A stretch of 64,000 nucleotides of DNA from Vibrio gallaecicus. Its GTDB lineage: Bacteria > Pseudomonadota > Gammaproteobacteria > Enterobacterales > Vibrionaceae. Under the pieces are notes generated by a model that saw only the letters and a list, made by a program, of their open reading frames with translations, did no database searches and was not told the DNA's origin. The stretch is taken from assembly GCF_024347495.1 (NCBI RefSeq), contig NZ_AP025491.1, positions 1,302,001 to 1,366,000 on the forward strand, read 5' to 3'. This document shows positions 17,435-26,020 of the stretch, piece by piece. Numbering within the stretch: the first letter of the stretch is position 1; the number at the start of each line of letters is the position of its first letter. Made by a program: the position numbers and the translations under genes.

Positions 17435-19031
17435 TTTCAAACTCCTTACTTATCCCTATGCCCGCCTCGAATTGAATGTAAAACTTGGAAGTTAAAAAAT
17501 CAGAGAGATCACTTTGCACCGCTCTCATCCATTTATCATTTGCTGATGCGTTTGATAATATTTGCTCAGCAGTAAGTACTTCTTTGATTAGCAGCTTTGA
17601 TTCTACTTCTTGCTCAAGCCCTTCTGACGTTTGAGGTTTATCCCCTAAATCTCGACTACTTTGCTGCTCATTATTATTGGCTTGGCTCTTGGTGAATTGG
17701 TCGATGTCCTTAATGATTTTTTCCACAATTATTAGGTTAGTTTTGGCTGCAATACTGTTAGGGTATACCTCTAGCAACGAGATATAAAAACGCTTAGCCG
17801 CTAAATACTCTTTTTGATGAGTCAATGACGCCGCGACACCCAACTGAGAGTGAAGATCATCATTTCTCATGAAGTACTGTTGAGCAATTTCGTATTCACC
17901 AGCTTGAAAATAGGCTGTCGCTTTCCATTGGTCATTATCGAATAACTCGGCGGAAAGCTTGTATTCACCTTGTTGATAATAATACTGACCCTGCTGATCT
18001 TTGGTTAACCACAGATCGACAAAAGACCACTCACTTGCGGTGACATTTGGTGAATAGAATGAAAAGCTACTTAAACATAAAATAATTCCCCAATGAACGA
18101 GCCACCCTTTGCGGAACCACATTAGATAAACAACTAAGATGAACCACACAAGTGAATACCCAGAATCAAACCAAGGCTCAGACGACCCCATATTCATTTT
18201 AGCATTTTGGGTAATAATGCGTTCAAGCCTACCGACATCATTATTAGTTGGTGAAAACTGGACATAATCACCATTTACCGACTCACTTAAGCTCTCCAAC
18301 TTTCCACTTTGTAGAGGGAAATTAGAAGGACGATCAGGGTGACCGATTCCATAAGTTAATAATCGATGAGGTCGGTGCTTAAAATATTGAGTGTAAGAAG
18401 TAATTGATTGTTGATTTAAAGCATCTGTCACTAGCATAACGGTTGCTGAGTCGCTTAAACTTAATAGTCTCTCAATCACTGGCACGGTATATTCCGCAAA
18501 CTTACCTTGCCTTGGCATTACCTCTGGCTTAATTGACTCTAATAGCGGTTTGAAAATTGCTATATCTTGTGTAAAAGGCATCGCGACATGTGCACTCCCT
18601 GAATATACGATTAACGCTGTTTCTCCAGAGTTTCTTGCTTCTATCGTCTCCAAGATTTTTTGTTTTGCCATGATCAATCGGCTTGGTGCAACGTCTGTTT
18701 GATTCATCGTATCAGACACATCCAGCACCACGATCAATTGAGAGTTGTCTTCTCCAAATAACGAAGATTGGCGATACCAACTTGGACCTGCAGCAACGAA
18801 AATGGCAGCAAGACCAATCACAAAAAGTAGTTTTTTGGGTAACTGCTTTCCCCAAGAAGGTTGCTCTACCCGCATCGCTTTCGCTAGATGTGTCGGTAAC
18901 GCTTTTAACCACTGTTGTTCACTAGCTTCACGCTTCGAATGGATCAGCAAAAGCCCAATAAAAGGCACAATTAATAACAGCCACTCAACTCGAAGAAAAT
19001 GAAACTCAGAAAGAAATATAGGTACAGTCAT
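17424..19031 (-). CDS. vWA domain membrane protein with TPR region (BatB/BatC-like fusion)
   Basis: The ATG overlaps the upstream stop as ATGA, with GGAGG 8 bases before it; this gives 535 residues. Two N-terminal membrane helices (about 10-28 and 65-85) flank a linker. A von Willebrand A domain follows, with the intact MIDAS motif DVSDTMNQTD, then a membrane pair near 310-345 (LVWFILVVYLMWF). After that comes a TPR-like region with repeated QGEYKLSAELF, AGEYEIAQQYF and KEYLAAKRFY, and a polar Gln/Asn-rich tail. This combines BatB with the TPR protein BatC in one chain. It is predicted to bind partners through the metal-dependent vWA face on the periplasmic or cytoplasmic side (inference). 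Confidence 0.85.
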   Translation of the reverse strand: MTVPIFLSEFHFLRVEWLLLIVPFIGLLLIHSKREASEQQWLKALPTHLAKAMRVEQPSWGKQLPKKLLFVIGLAAIFVAAGPSWYRQSSLFGEDNSQLIVVLDVSDTMNQTDVAPSRLIMAKQKILETIEARNSGETALIVYSGSAHVAMPFTQDIAIFKPLLESIKPEVMPRQGKFAEYTVPVIERLLSLSDSATVMLVTDALNQQSITSYTQYFKHRPHRLLTYGIGHPDRPSNFPLQSGKLESLSESVNGDYVQFSPTNNDVGRLERIITQNAKMNMGSSEPWFDSGYSLVWFILVVYLMWFRKGWLVHWGIILCLSSFSFYSPNVTASEWSFVDLWLTKDQQGQYYYQQGEYKLSAELFDNDQWKATAYFQAGEYEIAQQYFMRNDDLHSQLGVAASLTHQKEYLAAKRFYISLLEVYPNSIAAKTNLIIVEKIIKDIDQFTKSQANNNEQQSSRDLGDKPQTSEGLEQEVESKLLIKEVLTAEQILSNASANDKWMRAVQSDLSDFLTSKFYIQFEAGIGISKEFESEH

Positions 19032-20098
19032 TTGATTTCCTCCCCTATATTGGGACACTGTCTCGTTCTAAATAAGCTCACAGCCATGAACAAAAGATGG
19101 TGCAATACAAGCAATATTACTGGCACAAAATGTAGGCTAACTTTGGGTTGAAAGGTAAAACTCTTGTAAACCGTAGGCTCTAAGTCTGCAATCACTTGAT
19201 AAACCAATTGAAGCTCTTGGTATGACATCGCTAAAAATGACTGGCCACCAGTGATGCCGGCAATACTGTTTAGCGTTTCAACTTCCAAAGCTTGTTCTCC
19301 TGCAGTATTAGGGTTACCCATCGCTATGGTATGAATCCTAATGTTGTTTGCCGCAGCAACTTTAGCCGCGTCTATAGGAGGAACAAGGCTGTTGGTATCA
19401 TTTCCATCGGTGAGGACAATCATCACTCTTTGCTTGTCATTTTCCCTAGTATCTTTGCCATCTCTACTCTTACCTTTATTTTTGTCTTTATTACCCTCGC
19501 TATTATCAATAGTTTCCTCTGAAAGGTAAGTTTTAATCCCCAGACCTATTGCGTCCCCTAGGTGAGTACTTGGTCCAGCCATTGCAACTTGGCTTTCTTT
19601 CAATAAAGACAACCAAGCTTTATGGTCAGCTGTAAATGGCGATTGCATGTACGCAAAATCACCAAAAACAATTAACCCTAGCCGATCTCCCTTACGCTGT
19701 TCACTGAACTCACTCAAAACTTGCTTCGCAGCTTGTAACCTTGATTCTTCAACACCATTCACACTATAGAAATCGGTGGTCGACATAGAACCCGACAAAT
19801 CAACCAGTACCATCAAGTCTCGTCCGTCTAAATCTCTAGTTTCTTCGTCACCTAGCCATACTGGTTTTGCTGCTGAAATAACTAACAGTATCCAACCGAA
19901 GACCAATGAAAATCGTTGCCAGCGCCCAGGTTTTATATCTGAACTTCCGTTATTCACATTTAGCTGCAGGTCTTCGACCAATCGCGTAAAAAATGGAACA
20001 CGAATGGCGACTCTTTGAGTCTGATATTGAGGTGCAAGGAGGTAGATAAAAAGAGGAATCGGCAATAAAGCAAATACCCACGAATATTCAAACTCCAT
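19028..20098 (-). CDS. BatA-like vWA domain membrane protein
   Basis: The start ATG (MEFEYSWVFALLPIPLF) overlaps the DUF4381 gene by 11 bases; an in-frame ATG 9 bases earlier is possible. N-terminal hydrophobic segments near residues 5-22 and 58-78 are followed by a vWA domain with MIDAS motif DLSGSMST and downstream VMIVLTDGNDTNS. A Lys/Asp/Asn-rich insert (about 200-225) interrupts the domain. A C-terminal membrane helix contains FVPVILLVLHHLLFMAVSLF. Together with the next gene it gives the BatA-BatB vWA pair typical of MoxR operons. Function in any organism is poorly defined; assembly or chaperone roles are proposed. Confidence 0.87.
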   Translation of the reverse strand: MEFEYSWVFALLPIPLFIYLLAPQYQTQRVAIRVPFFTRLVEDLQLNVNNGSSDIKPGRWQRFSLVFGWILLVISAAKPVWLGDEETRDLDGRDLMVLVDLSGSMSTTDFYSVNGVEESRLQAAKQVLSEFSEQRKGDRLGLIVFGDFAYMQSPFTADHKAWLSLLKESQVAMAGPSTHLGDAIGLGIKTYLSEETIDNSEGNKDKNKGKSRDGKDTRENDKQRVMIVLTDGNDTNSLVPPIDAAKVAAANNIRIHTIAMGNPNTAGEQALEVETLNSIAGITGGQSFLAMSYQELQLVYQVIADLEPTVYKSFTFQPKVSLHFVPVILLVLHHLLFMAVSLFRTRQCPNIGEEIK

Positions 20099-20609
20099 AA
20101 GCAGCATCTCGCTTGTGGCACTTGATCCATTCAATCGCGTCACTTTTCACTTGGGTAAGCTCAGTGCTCGTCCATACTCGAGCCGAATTAGGTCGATAAA
20201 TCGACTTTTGCCAATGTTCGTGAACCTCTGAAACAAAAAGAGAGTCTTGCGAAGTTATAGATAAAAAACGAAGCCATTCTTTACCTGTAAGGTGGGCAAT
20301 ATTATGATTAGGGAATGCATAACATGCCGTGTTTTTCAGCACATTGTTTAGGCTGCGTAATTCAGTGGCAGCATCGCCTGTAAAACATGCTTGAGCCCAT
20401 AATTCATCACGTTGTTGCACAAAAGATAATGCTTTTTTTCGATAACGTTCCTCTTTATATTTTTTAATAAATCGAATACCAAGCCCTGCCAAACCAAGGC
20501 CGATAACGACAAACAGAACTTTCCAACCAAAAGTTTGAGGATAAAAGGCGATGCTGATTGGAAGTTCTGGATCAACAAAGTTTGTTAGTAGAATATTATT
20601 GGATGGCAT
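20088..20609 (-). CDS. DUF4381 membrane protein
   Basis: The ATG with GAGGG 7 bases upstream is preferred over the GTG immediately before it; the product has about 173 residues. A single transmembrane helix (about 28-46, VLFVVIGLGLAGLGIRFI) is followed by a basic segment KKYKEERYRKK and a cytoplasmic helical domain with the family block LTGKEWLRFL. DUF4381 proteins occur between DUF58 and vWA genes in MoxR operons, as here. It begins within bases of the DUF58 stop codon and overlaps batA, so coupling is tight. Biochemical role unknown. Confidence 0.82.
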   Translation of the reverse strand: MPSNNILLTNFVDPELPISIAFYPQTFGWKVLFVVIGLGLAGLGIRFIKKYKEERYRKKALSFVQQRDELWAQACFTGDAATELRSLNNVLKNTACYAFPNHNIAHLTGKEWLRFLSITSQDSLFVSEVHEHWQKSIYRPNSARVWTSTELTQVKSDAIEWIKCHKRDAAYGV

Positions 20610-20613
20610 CACT

Positions 20614-21609
20614 TCACCCTCTTACTTTATTAAGGAAATGATTAATGTGATGACCAGAAGTATCAAGCTCAATAAGAGGGAAACCCGCAGAGCCAAATAA
20701 GGTTTGCCGAGCAGATTTTTCTTGCCCAAGCCATTTATTGTAGTCATCAAGCTTGGTGTTCATACTTTGGCTCACAGGAAGTTGATGGTTTCCATCGCTG
20801 ATCAGCATTGGGTCACTGAACATCAAATTCACTTCCATAGGGTCATTAATAGCAATACCTAAAACATCATTATGACGCTTTAACCATTTAATCCTTTCAA
20901 CATCGTCAGGCTTCATACCAGAGAAGTCACTAATAAATATAAGCAAGCTGCCTTTTAATTTCAGCTTCATTAATTTCGTTAATCCAAGACTCAGAGATGG
21001 TTGCTCAGTCACAGCCTTATCAGGGGAGTTTATCTTTGACTTCTTCGAAATTGATTGGGAGAGCATTGGTTTAAATGACTGAGGTTTAGAAGCAGTTGTG
21101 ACTAAGCTTTGGTTCATTGACGTCAGTGTTTTTAAAACTCGTGAAACATGTGCAATGTTTCTTTGTGGTTTGTACCACTTAGCTTCAAAATCATTGAACA
21201 ACAACGCGCCAATTCGATCATTACTTTTGATTACCGACCAAGCGCAACAGGCGCTGATATGAGCCGCAACAACAGACTTCATTGTATCAACAGAAGAAAA
21301 AAACATACTTGTTCGTTGATCAACGACTAAGATCACCGGTTTATCTTTTTCTTCACTGTAAACTCTTATATGAGGCTCTCCGGTTCGCAGTGTCACTTTC
21401 CAATCAAGGCTCCTCACATCGTCACCTATCTGATAATGACGGAATTCCTCAAAGTTAATCCCCCGACCACGGTACTTAGATTGATGACGACCTGACATTT
21501 TACTTCCTGCCTTCTGGGAAGGAGGTAGAATGAGTTTTGACGCTGACATTTTCATGGACATTAGCGTACTCAACTCTGCAGAGATTCTAGGGTCTTGTGC
21601 AATATTCAT
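20614..21609 (-). CDS. DUF58 domain protein
   Basis: A 331-residue soluble protein with the DUF58 signature GRGINFEEFRHYQIGDDVR followed by SLDWKVTLRTGEPHIRVY. The fold then resembles a vWA domain (ILVVDQRTSMFF in place of a perfect MIDAS). The region near 190-220 is Ser/Lys-rich. DUF58 proteins are the constant partners of MoxR ATPases and probably deliver or receive clients of the ATPase. The gene starts 9 bases after moxR and ends 2 bases before the DUF4381 gene. Confidence 0.88.
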   Translation of the reverse strand: MNIAQDPRISAELSTLMSMKMSASKLILPPSQKAGSKMSGRHQSKYRGRGINFEEFRHYQIGDDVRSLDWKVTLRTGEPHIRVYSEEKDKPVILVVDQRTSMFFSSVDTMKSVVAAHISACCAWSVIKSNDRIGALLFNDFEAKWYKPQRNIAHVSRVLKTLTSMNQSLVTTASKPQSFKPMLSQSISKKSKINSPDKAVTEQPSLSLGLTKLMKLKLKGSLLIFISDFSGMKPDDVERIKWLKRHNDVLGIAINDPMEVNLMFSDPMLISDGNHQLPVSQSMNTKLDDYNKWLGQEKSARQTLFGSAGFPLIELDTSGHHINHFLNKVRG

Positions 21610-21618
21610 AAGATACCT

Positions 21619-22602
21619 TTAAGTCAAAGGAACAGTGAGAAGAAGCTCATCAATAATTTGTTTGGTCGTCACAGAGTCTGAAAGGGCTTCAAAGCTTGGC
21701 GAGATACGATGGCCAAGTACAGCCGTCACAACACTTCGAACATCATCAGGCGTTACATGATCTCGCCCTTCTATCCAAGCATGAGCCCTACTGCATTTGT
21801 CTAATGCTATCGACGCTCTTGGGCTCACACCAACATCTATCCACTCCGACAATTTAGAGTGTTGATATTGCTCAGGTTGCCTTGTCGCAATAACCAAATC
21901 GACAAAGTATTGATCGATAGGAGGCGAGCAATAAATACGTTTGATTTCTTCCTTGGCTTGAATCAGATCCTCTTGTGTAAAAGCACATGTCTCTGCGCTT
22001 TTATAAAGGTCTGAATCTTCGCCTAGCTCTTCTTTTCGCATTAAATGAATAATGTCCATTTCAGCTTCCCGTTTTGGATAGCCAACTTCAATTTTCATGA
22101 TAAAACGGTCCATCTGTGCTTCAGGTAACGGGTATGTGCCTTCTTGTTCAATCGGATTTTGCGTAGCCATCACCATAAATGGAACCGGAAGCATTAAAGA
22201 CTCACCTCCAACAGTCACCGTATTTTCAGCCATAGCCTCTAATAAAGCAGCCTGAACTTTCGCAGGAGCACGGTTAATTTCATCGGCTAAAACGATGGAG
22301 TTAAAAATAGGACCCGGTTGGAATACCAAAGAAGCACTTTCTTGCTGATACATTTGCGTGCCAGTGACATCGGAAGGCAATAAATCTGGAGTAAATTGAA
22401 CACGACCAAATGCCAAGCCTAATGCATCAGAAATCATTTTAACTGCTCGCGTTTTTGCGGTACCAGGTAGACCTTCAAGCAAAATGTGTCCACCAGTCAA
22501 TAACGCAATGACCATCGCTTTTGTCACATGTTCCTGTCCAACAATTCGTTGGTTAACGTATTCAAACAGTGAAATGATCGAAGAATTGGGTTTCTGAGAC
22601 AT
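21619..22602 (-). CDS. MoxR-family AAA+ ATPase
   Basis: A 327-residue ATPase. Walker A reads GLPGTAKTR (about residues 40-48), Walker B LADEINRAPAKVQAALLEAM, sensor 1 MATQNPIEQEGTYPLPEAQMDRF, and the C-terminal lid has SPRASIALDKCSRAHA. MoxR proteins act as chaperone-like ATPases for metal insertion or for assembly of enzyme complexes, together with vWA proteins. All catalytic motifs are intact. It heads the six-gene moxR-DUF58-DUF4381-batA-batB-batD block and is preceded by a 190-base gap, so it may have its own promoter. Confidence 0.93.
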   Translation of the reverse strand: MSQKPNSSIISLFEYVNQRIVGQEHVTKAMVIALLTGGHILLEGLPGTAKTRAVKMISDALGLAFGRVQFTPDLLPSDVTGTQMYQQESASLVFQPGPIFNSIVLADEINRAPAKVQAALLEAMAENTVTVGGESLMLPVPFMVMATQNPIEQEGTYPLPEAQMDRFIMKIEVGYPKREAEMDIIHLMRKEELGEDSDLYKSAETCAFTQEDLIQAKEEIKRIYCSPPIDQYFVDLVIATRQPEQYQHSKLSEWIDVGVSPRASIALDKCSRAHAWIEGRDHVTPDDVRSVVTAVLGHRISPSFEALSDSVTTKQIIDELLLTVPLT

Positions 22603-22613
22603 AAAAGACCTAT

Positions 22614-22628
22614 CGGAGCACTGCTCCG
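22614..22628. promoter_or_regulatory. inverted repeat in moxR leader
   Basis: CGGAGCA and TGCTCCG flank a single C, forming a 15-base GC-rich palindrome only 11 bases upstream of the moxR start. In mRNA it would form a hairpin next to the ribosome site; as DNA it could be an operator. Nothing else in the 190-base gap is obvious. Confidence 0.4.
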
Positions 22629-22792
22629 CCGTAATTAGAAATATTCACAAAGGATTGGATATGGCTACTGCTGCTATGTTTTTACTGCTATATGTTATTA
22701 GCTGCATATTTTTTAACTGAATAGTGTTAAATACTTCATTTAATTCACTGCTCTGATTTTTATTAATAACTTAGGTTTTAACTACTCTGTGT

Positions 22793-23827
22793 TCAGTAGC
22801 GTTTTTTAAGTTCGGTGACCACACTTTCAGGCGCAACCCGTTTTAACGAATCCAGGCAAGGCTTAGCGTTCTGCTTCGACTCCAATAGCGCATCGCATAA
22901 TGCATAGAGGTACACAGGTTCTTGGTTTAGTTGATACGCTTTACCGAACAGTCTCGCTGCTTGATGGACATCAGAATCCCGAACGGTAGAGGCATATACA
23001 TAAGCATATTTGGAGTTCGCGGGAGCGAGAGCCACAGCTTGGCTAAGTGACTGTTTTGATTTCATCAAATCACCAGACCGATGATAGCTTAACCCTAAGC
23101 TGTATTGTAAATACGCATCCTTAGGGTACTTGCCTGCTGCTTTTTCTAGCACTTCTCTTGATTGAGCCGTTTTACCAATATCACGTAAATACCCAGCATG
23201 GAGTACCGCAATTCTTGGATCATCATAAAGGGTATACATACGTTCATATTGCTCTTCAATGAGCGCTTCTTTTCGTTGAATTCGATAGAACCAAGTTTTC
23301 TTTAGATCACCCTCTAACGTTAATGGCAGTTTTTCCAGGTACTTCCCTACATACTTGTCTAAATATTCTTGATGCGAAGGAGACAATATTTGCCAGATTT
23401 GGATCAGTACTTGTACGGCTTCTTCACTAACATCTTGATTATTGTCATTCAACATCGGAGATATTACATCCCACTTTGCTCGACCTTCCCACTGTTTAGC
23501 CGCCTGAATGGCAGCTAAACGCATTTCTGTATGTTCCGAACGTGAGGCTCTTGCAACTGCAATAATGGCATTAGGACCGTAATACATACCTAAATTACTT
23601 GTTGCCTCAACTCTCAATTCCATACTCAACAATTCATTCTGAGAATATTCAGCTAGGAGTGACTCTTCCCTTTCTACAGGCGGAACAGGAAAATCTGCAG
23701 GCTGTACTGCACTTGCACCAACATAAAATGGGCATAAAAAAGACATGATGCAAACGAACCACAACTTAAGTGTCATTTTGCTTAATTCAAGCTGGTTTAG
23801 TTTTAATTTTATGCAGCGATAACTCAT
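22793..23827 (-). CDS. exported HEAT/TPR repeat protein
   Basis: The start is placed at the ATG overlapping the preceding stop codon as ATGA, giving 344 residues (MSYRCIKLKLNQ). An internal ATG (MTLKLWFVCIMSFLCPFY) would give a more conventional signal peptide. After the exported N-terminus come HEAT-like helices (TEMRLAAIQAAKQWEGR, QDVSEEAVQVLIQIW) around residues 95-155. TPR-type repeats follow at about 215-320 (DAYLQYSLGLSYHRSGDLMKS). Such repeats are protein-binding scaffolds. Lying between the maturase and moxR, it may bind the sulfatase or a Bat protein in the periplasm (inference). No enzymatic motif seen. Confidence 0.75.
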   Translation of the reverse strand: MSYRCIKLKLNQLELSKMTLKLWFVCIMSFLCPFYVGASAVQPADFPVPPVEREESLLAEYSQNELLSMELRVEATSNLGMYYGPNAIIAVARASRSEHTEMRLAAIQAAKQWEGRAKWDVISPMLNDNNQDVSEEAVQVLIQIWQILSPSHQEYLDKYVGKYLEKLPLTLEGDLKKTWFYRIQRKEALIEEQYERMYTLYDDPRIAVLHAGYLRDIGKTAQSREVLEKAAGKYPKDAYLQYSLGLSYHRSGDLMKSKQSLSQAVALAPANSKYAYVYASTVRDSDVHQAARLFGKAYQLNQEPVYLYALCDALLESKQNAKPCLDSLKRVAPESVVTELKKRY

Positions 23828-24435
23828 GCGCTTTCCTGTTCGTTCAATAACCGTTGAGACAGTTCTTCTGCTCGAACTAGCAGGGCATGTAGTAAATAGA
23901 TATCGCGTGTTTTTTGCATTCTGTTCGCACTTAACCAATGGTTCAATGCTGTTAAAGTATCTTCGTAGCTCACATCTTCTCCTGAGCGGCTATTTAGATA
24001 CCCTAAGCTCTGCAATGAAACCACTAGTTCAGGGGAGTTTACCTCAGGCATAAGCAGGTATTTGAACTCATCTTTATATACCATTTGAAGTACTGCATGA
24101 TTGGCTTTGGCAATCTCATACTGAGTGCGTTTAGCGGTATAAGAATCACCGCAATCAGGATGATTAGGTTGTTTTTGACACCGGTTGAATAGACGAGCAA
24201 ATTCTGTATAGCGAGTACTCTTTGTTTCGAATGCCAATGAAATAATCGCGTTCACTTGTTCCTCATTATACAAACCATCTAAATCACTATTAGCTGATTG
24301 GTTTACTTTGTATTTATCACTCTCAGATTTTTGCTCGACCTGCTGTTCTGTTTTTATTGTTGTCTCTGCTATCGAAGTACCGACAAAAGACATAACGAGA
24401 GATGCGATCAATATTCTTGATATAATCAATTTCAT
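23824..24435 (-). CDS. secreted protein of unknown function in the sulfatase cluster
   Basis: A 203-residue protein with a clear signal peptide (MKLIISRILIASLVMSFVGTSIA). The mature region is hydrophilic and helical, with one cysteine pair in CQKQPNHPDC (about residues 84-93) that could form a disulfide in the periplasm. I do not recognise a family. It begins 11 bases after the maturase stop and overlaps the next gene by four bases, so it is cotranscribed and probably coupled to the HEAT/TPR protein. A helper role for the sulfatase or for the vWA machine is plausible, but only from context. Confidence 0.72.
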   Translation of the reverse strand: MKLIISRILIASLVMSFVGTSIAETTIKTEQQVEQKSESDKYKVNQSANSDLDGLYNEEQVNAIISLAFETKSTRYTEFARLFNRCQKQPNHPDCGDSYTAKRTQYEIAKANHAVLQMVYKDEFKYLLMPEVNSPELVVSLQSLGYLNSRSGEDVSYEDTLTALNHWLSANRMQKTRDIYLLHALLVRAEELSQRLLNEQESA

Positions 24436-24446
24436 TTTTTCACCCT

Positions 24447-25751
24447 CTATTTAAATTTAATTCTCATCGCGTCTGCATTAATACCCTTGTTCACTGGGTA
24501 CCCCATGGTCGATACAACCATTGATATATAAGGATCAATATGTGAAAAGAACTGTTTCCAGCCTGCACACAAATAGTTCAGCCCTGTTTCACCATCGAGG
24601 GTTTTGATAAAGCGATTTTTCGGGCACTCACCAAAACAAGCAAACTGATAAGTACACTCTCGGCATTGTTTAGGTAACGTTGACTCTTTTGCTCGACCAA
24701 ATTCTTCTTGGCCTTTTGAAAATTGCAGGTCTTCAAGCTTGGCATCATTGATGTTGCCGAGCTTGTATTCTGGGTAAACATAGTGGTCACACGCGAATAC
24801 ATCACCGTTGTGCTCAATAGCTAATCCTTTGCCACACATAGGAGCCAGTGTACAAAGCGGGTTAACTCGGCCCATCCAAGTTTCAACACAAGATTCAAAA
24901 TACGGAACATTCACTTTGCCGATGTCATTTTCCAACCACTCATCAAAAATGGTGCACAGGAAATCTCCCCATTGATGAGCAGAAACACACCAAGACTCTA
25001 CAATTGAGTTCGGGTGGCTAGGCTCAGTTTCAGGCATGCCTTGAAAAAGAATCTCTTCTTCAGACCATTTCTGTGGCGCTGTCTCTCGGAATGATTTCGG
25101 TTCGACGATAGGGATGAATTGCATCTGTGGCGAACGAATCTCATCGCGTAAAAAGCGGTAGACTTCGAGTGGGTTTGAACCAGTGAGGTTGTTTACACAA
25201 GTCAGCGTTGCAAAATTCACGTTGTGTTTATGAAGAAACGCAACACCTTTCATAGTTTGCTTAAAAGTGCCTCGTCCCGAGCGGTTGGTGCGATAAGCGT
25301 TGTGGATCATTTCAGGTCCATCAATGCTTAAGCCGACCATAAAATTGTTTTTACTTAAGAACTTGCCCCAATCATCATTAAGTAACGTCCCGTTAGTCTG
25401 CAGGTTGTTCTCAATTTTCACGCCTTTCGGGCAATATTTTTTTTGCAGGCGAACTACGTCACGAAAGAAATTAACACCTAGTAACGTCGGTTCTCCGCCT
25501 TGCCAATGGAAAACAATCTCAGGAAAATTTTGCTGCTCAATATAGGTCTTGATGTAGGTGTCGAGCATCTCTTCGCTCATTTGAGTCGCGCAACCACGCT
25601 CATGGCCTAGCAACTCTTCTTTACTTAGGTAGTAACAGTAAGTGCAATCAATATTACATGCTGACCCAATGGGCTTAGTCATAATATTCATACGTTTCGC
25701 GGGTGCTGCTTTTGGCAACATAATGGTGTTGTGTTGAGCTGATTGGGTCAT
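24447..25751 (-). CDS. anaerobic sulfatase-maturating radical SAM enzyme
   Basis: A 434-residue anSME that oxidises the sulfatase active-site Cys or Ser to formylglycine. The radical SAM cluster motif is CNIDCTYC (Cys32, Cys36, Cys39), followed by QGGEPTLLG. The C-terminal SPASM region supplies further cluster cysteines in CVETW, CTLAPMCGKG, ACDHYVYPEYKLGN and CRECTYQFACFGECPKNRF. The nearest gene upstream is a sulfatase with a CTAGR target, so the substrate is almost certainly that protein. It has its own promoter region with the 20-bp regulon palindrome, separated from the sulfatase by a strong terminator. Confidence 0.94.
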   Translation of the reverse strand: MTQSAQHNTIMLPKAAPAKRMNIMTKPIGSACNIDCTYCYYLSKEELLGHERGCATQMSEEMLDTYIKTYIEQQNFPEIVFHWQGGEPTLLGVNFFRDVVRLQKKYCPKGVKIENNLQTNGTLLNDDWGKFLSKNNFMVGLSIDGPEMIHNAYRTNRSGRGTFKQTMKGVAFLHKHNVNFATLTCVNNLTGSNPLEVYRFLRDEIRSPQMQFIPIVEPKSFRETAPQKWSEEEILFQGMPETEPSHPNSIVESWCVSAHQWGDFLCTIFDEWLENDIGKVNVPYFESCVETWMGRVNPLCTLAPMCGKGLAIEHNGDVFACDHYVYPEYKLGNINDAKLEDLQFSKGQEEFGRAKESTLPKQCRECTYQFACFGECPKNRFIKTLDGETGLNYLCAGWKQFFSHIDPYISMVVSTMGYPVNKGINADAMRIKFK

Positions 25752-25858
25752 TGTTATTCCTCTTCTCGTTCACTCACATTCACTGTGCGATTACTTCCCT
25801 AAGATGGAAACCGATAACGGTTATCTATGACCATTATTCAACAACACTTGTCAGCCGT

Positions 25859-25878
25859 AATCAGTAGTATTACTGATT
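25859..25878. promoter_or_regulatory. regulon motif, site A (upstream of sulfatase maturase)
   Basis: AATCAGTAGTATTACTGATT is a perfect palindrome apart from its 4-base centre (AATCAGTA-GTAT-TACTGATT). It lies 107 bases upstream of the maturase start and is identical, base for base, to site B before the sulfatase. TACTGAT fits the TACYNMT heptamer recognised by NarL/LuxR-type helix-turn-helix proteins. Confidence 0.7.
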
Positions 25879-25914
25879 CTGTTTTATGGCTTCTTCAACA
25901 AACAAGCGAAAACA

Positions 25915-25943
25915 AAAAGAGCGATCACAAGGATCGCTCTTTT
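25915..25943 (-). terminator. strong terminator after the sulfatase gene
   Basis: AAAAGAGCGATC and GATCGCTCTTTT form a perfect 12-bp stem with an ACAAG loop, with A/T runs on both sides. On the minus strand it ends in a U tract, 78 bases past the sulfatase stop. Confidence 0.85.
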
Positions 25944-26020
25944 AAGTGGTTCGTCAGCTTTTCAGCGGGGGCTGATTTGACTCGCCAGTTAACTCAATAA
26001 TATGGATTTGTTACTCAGTA

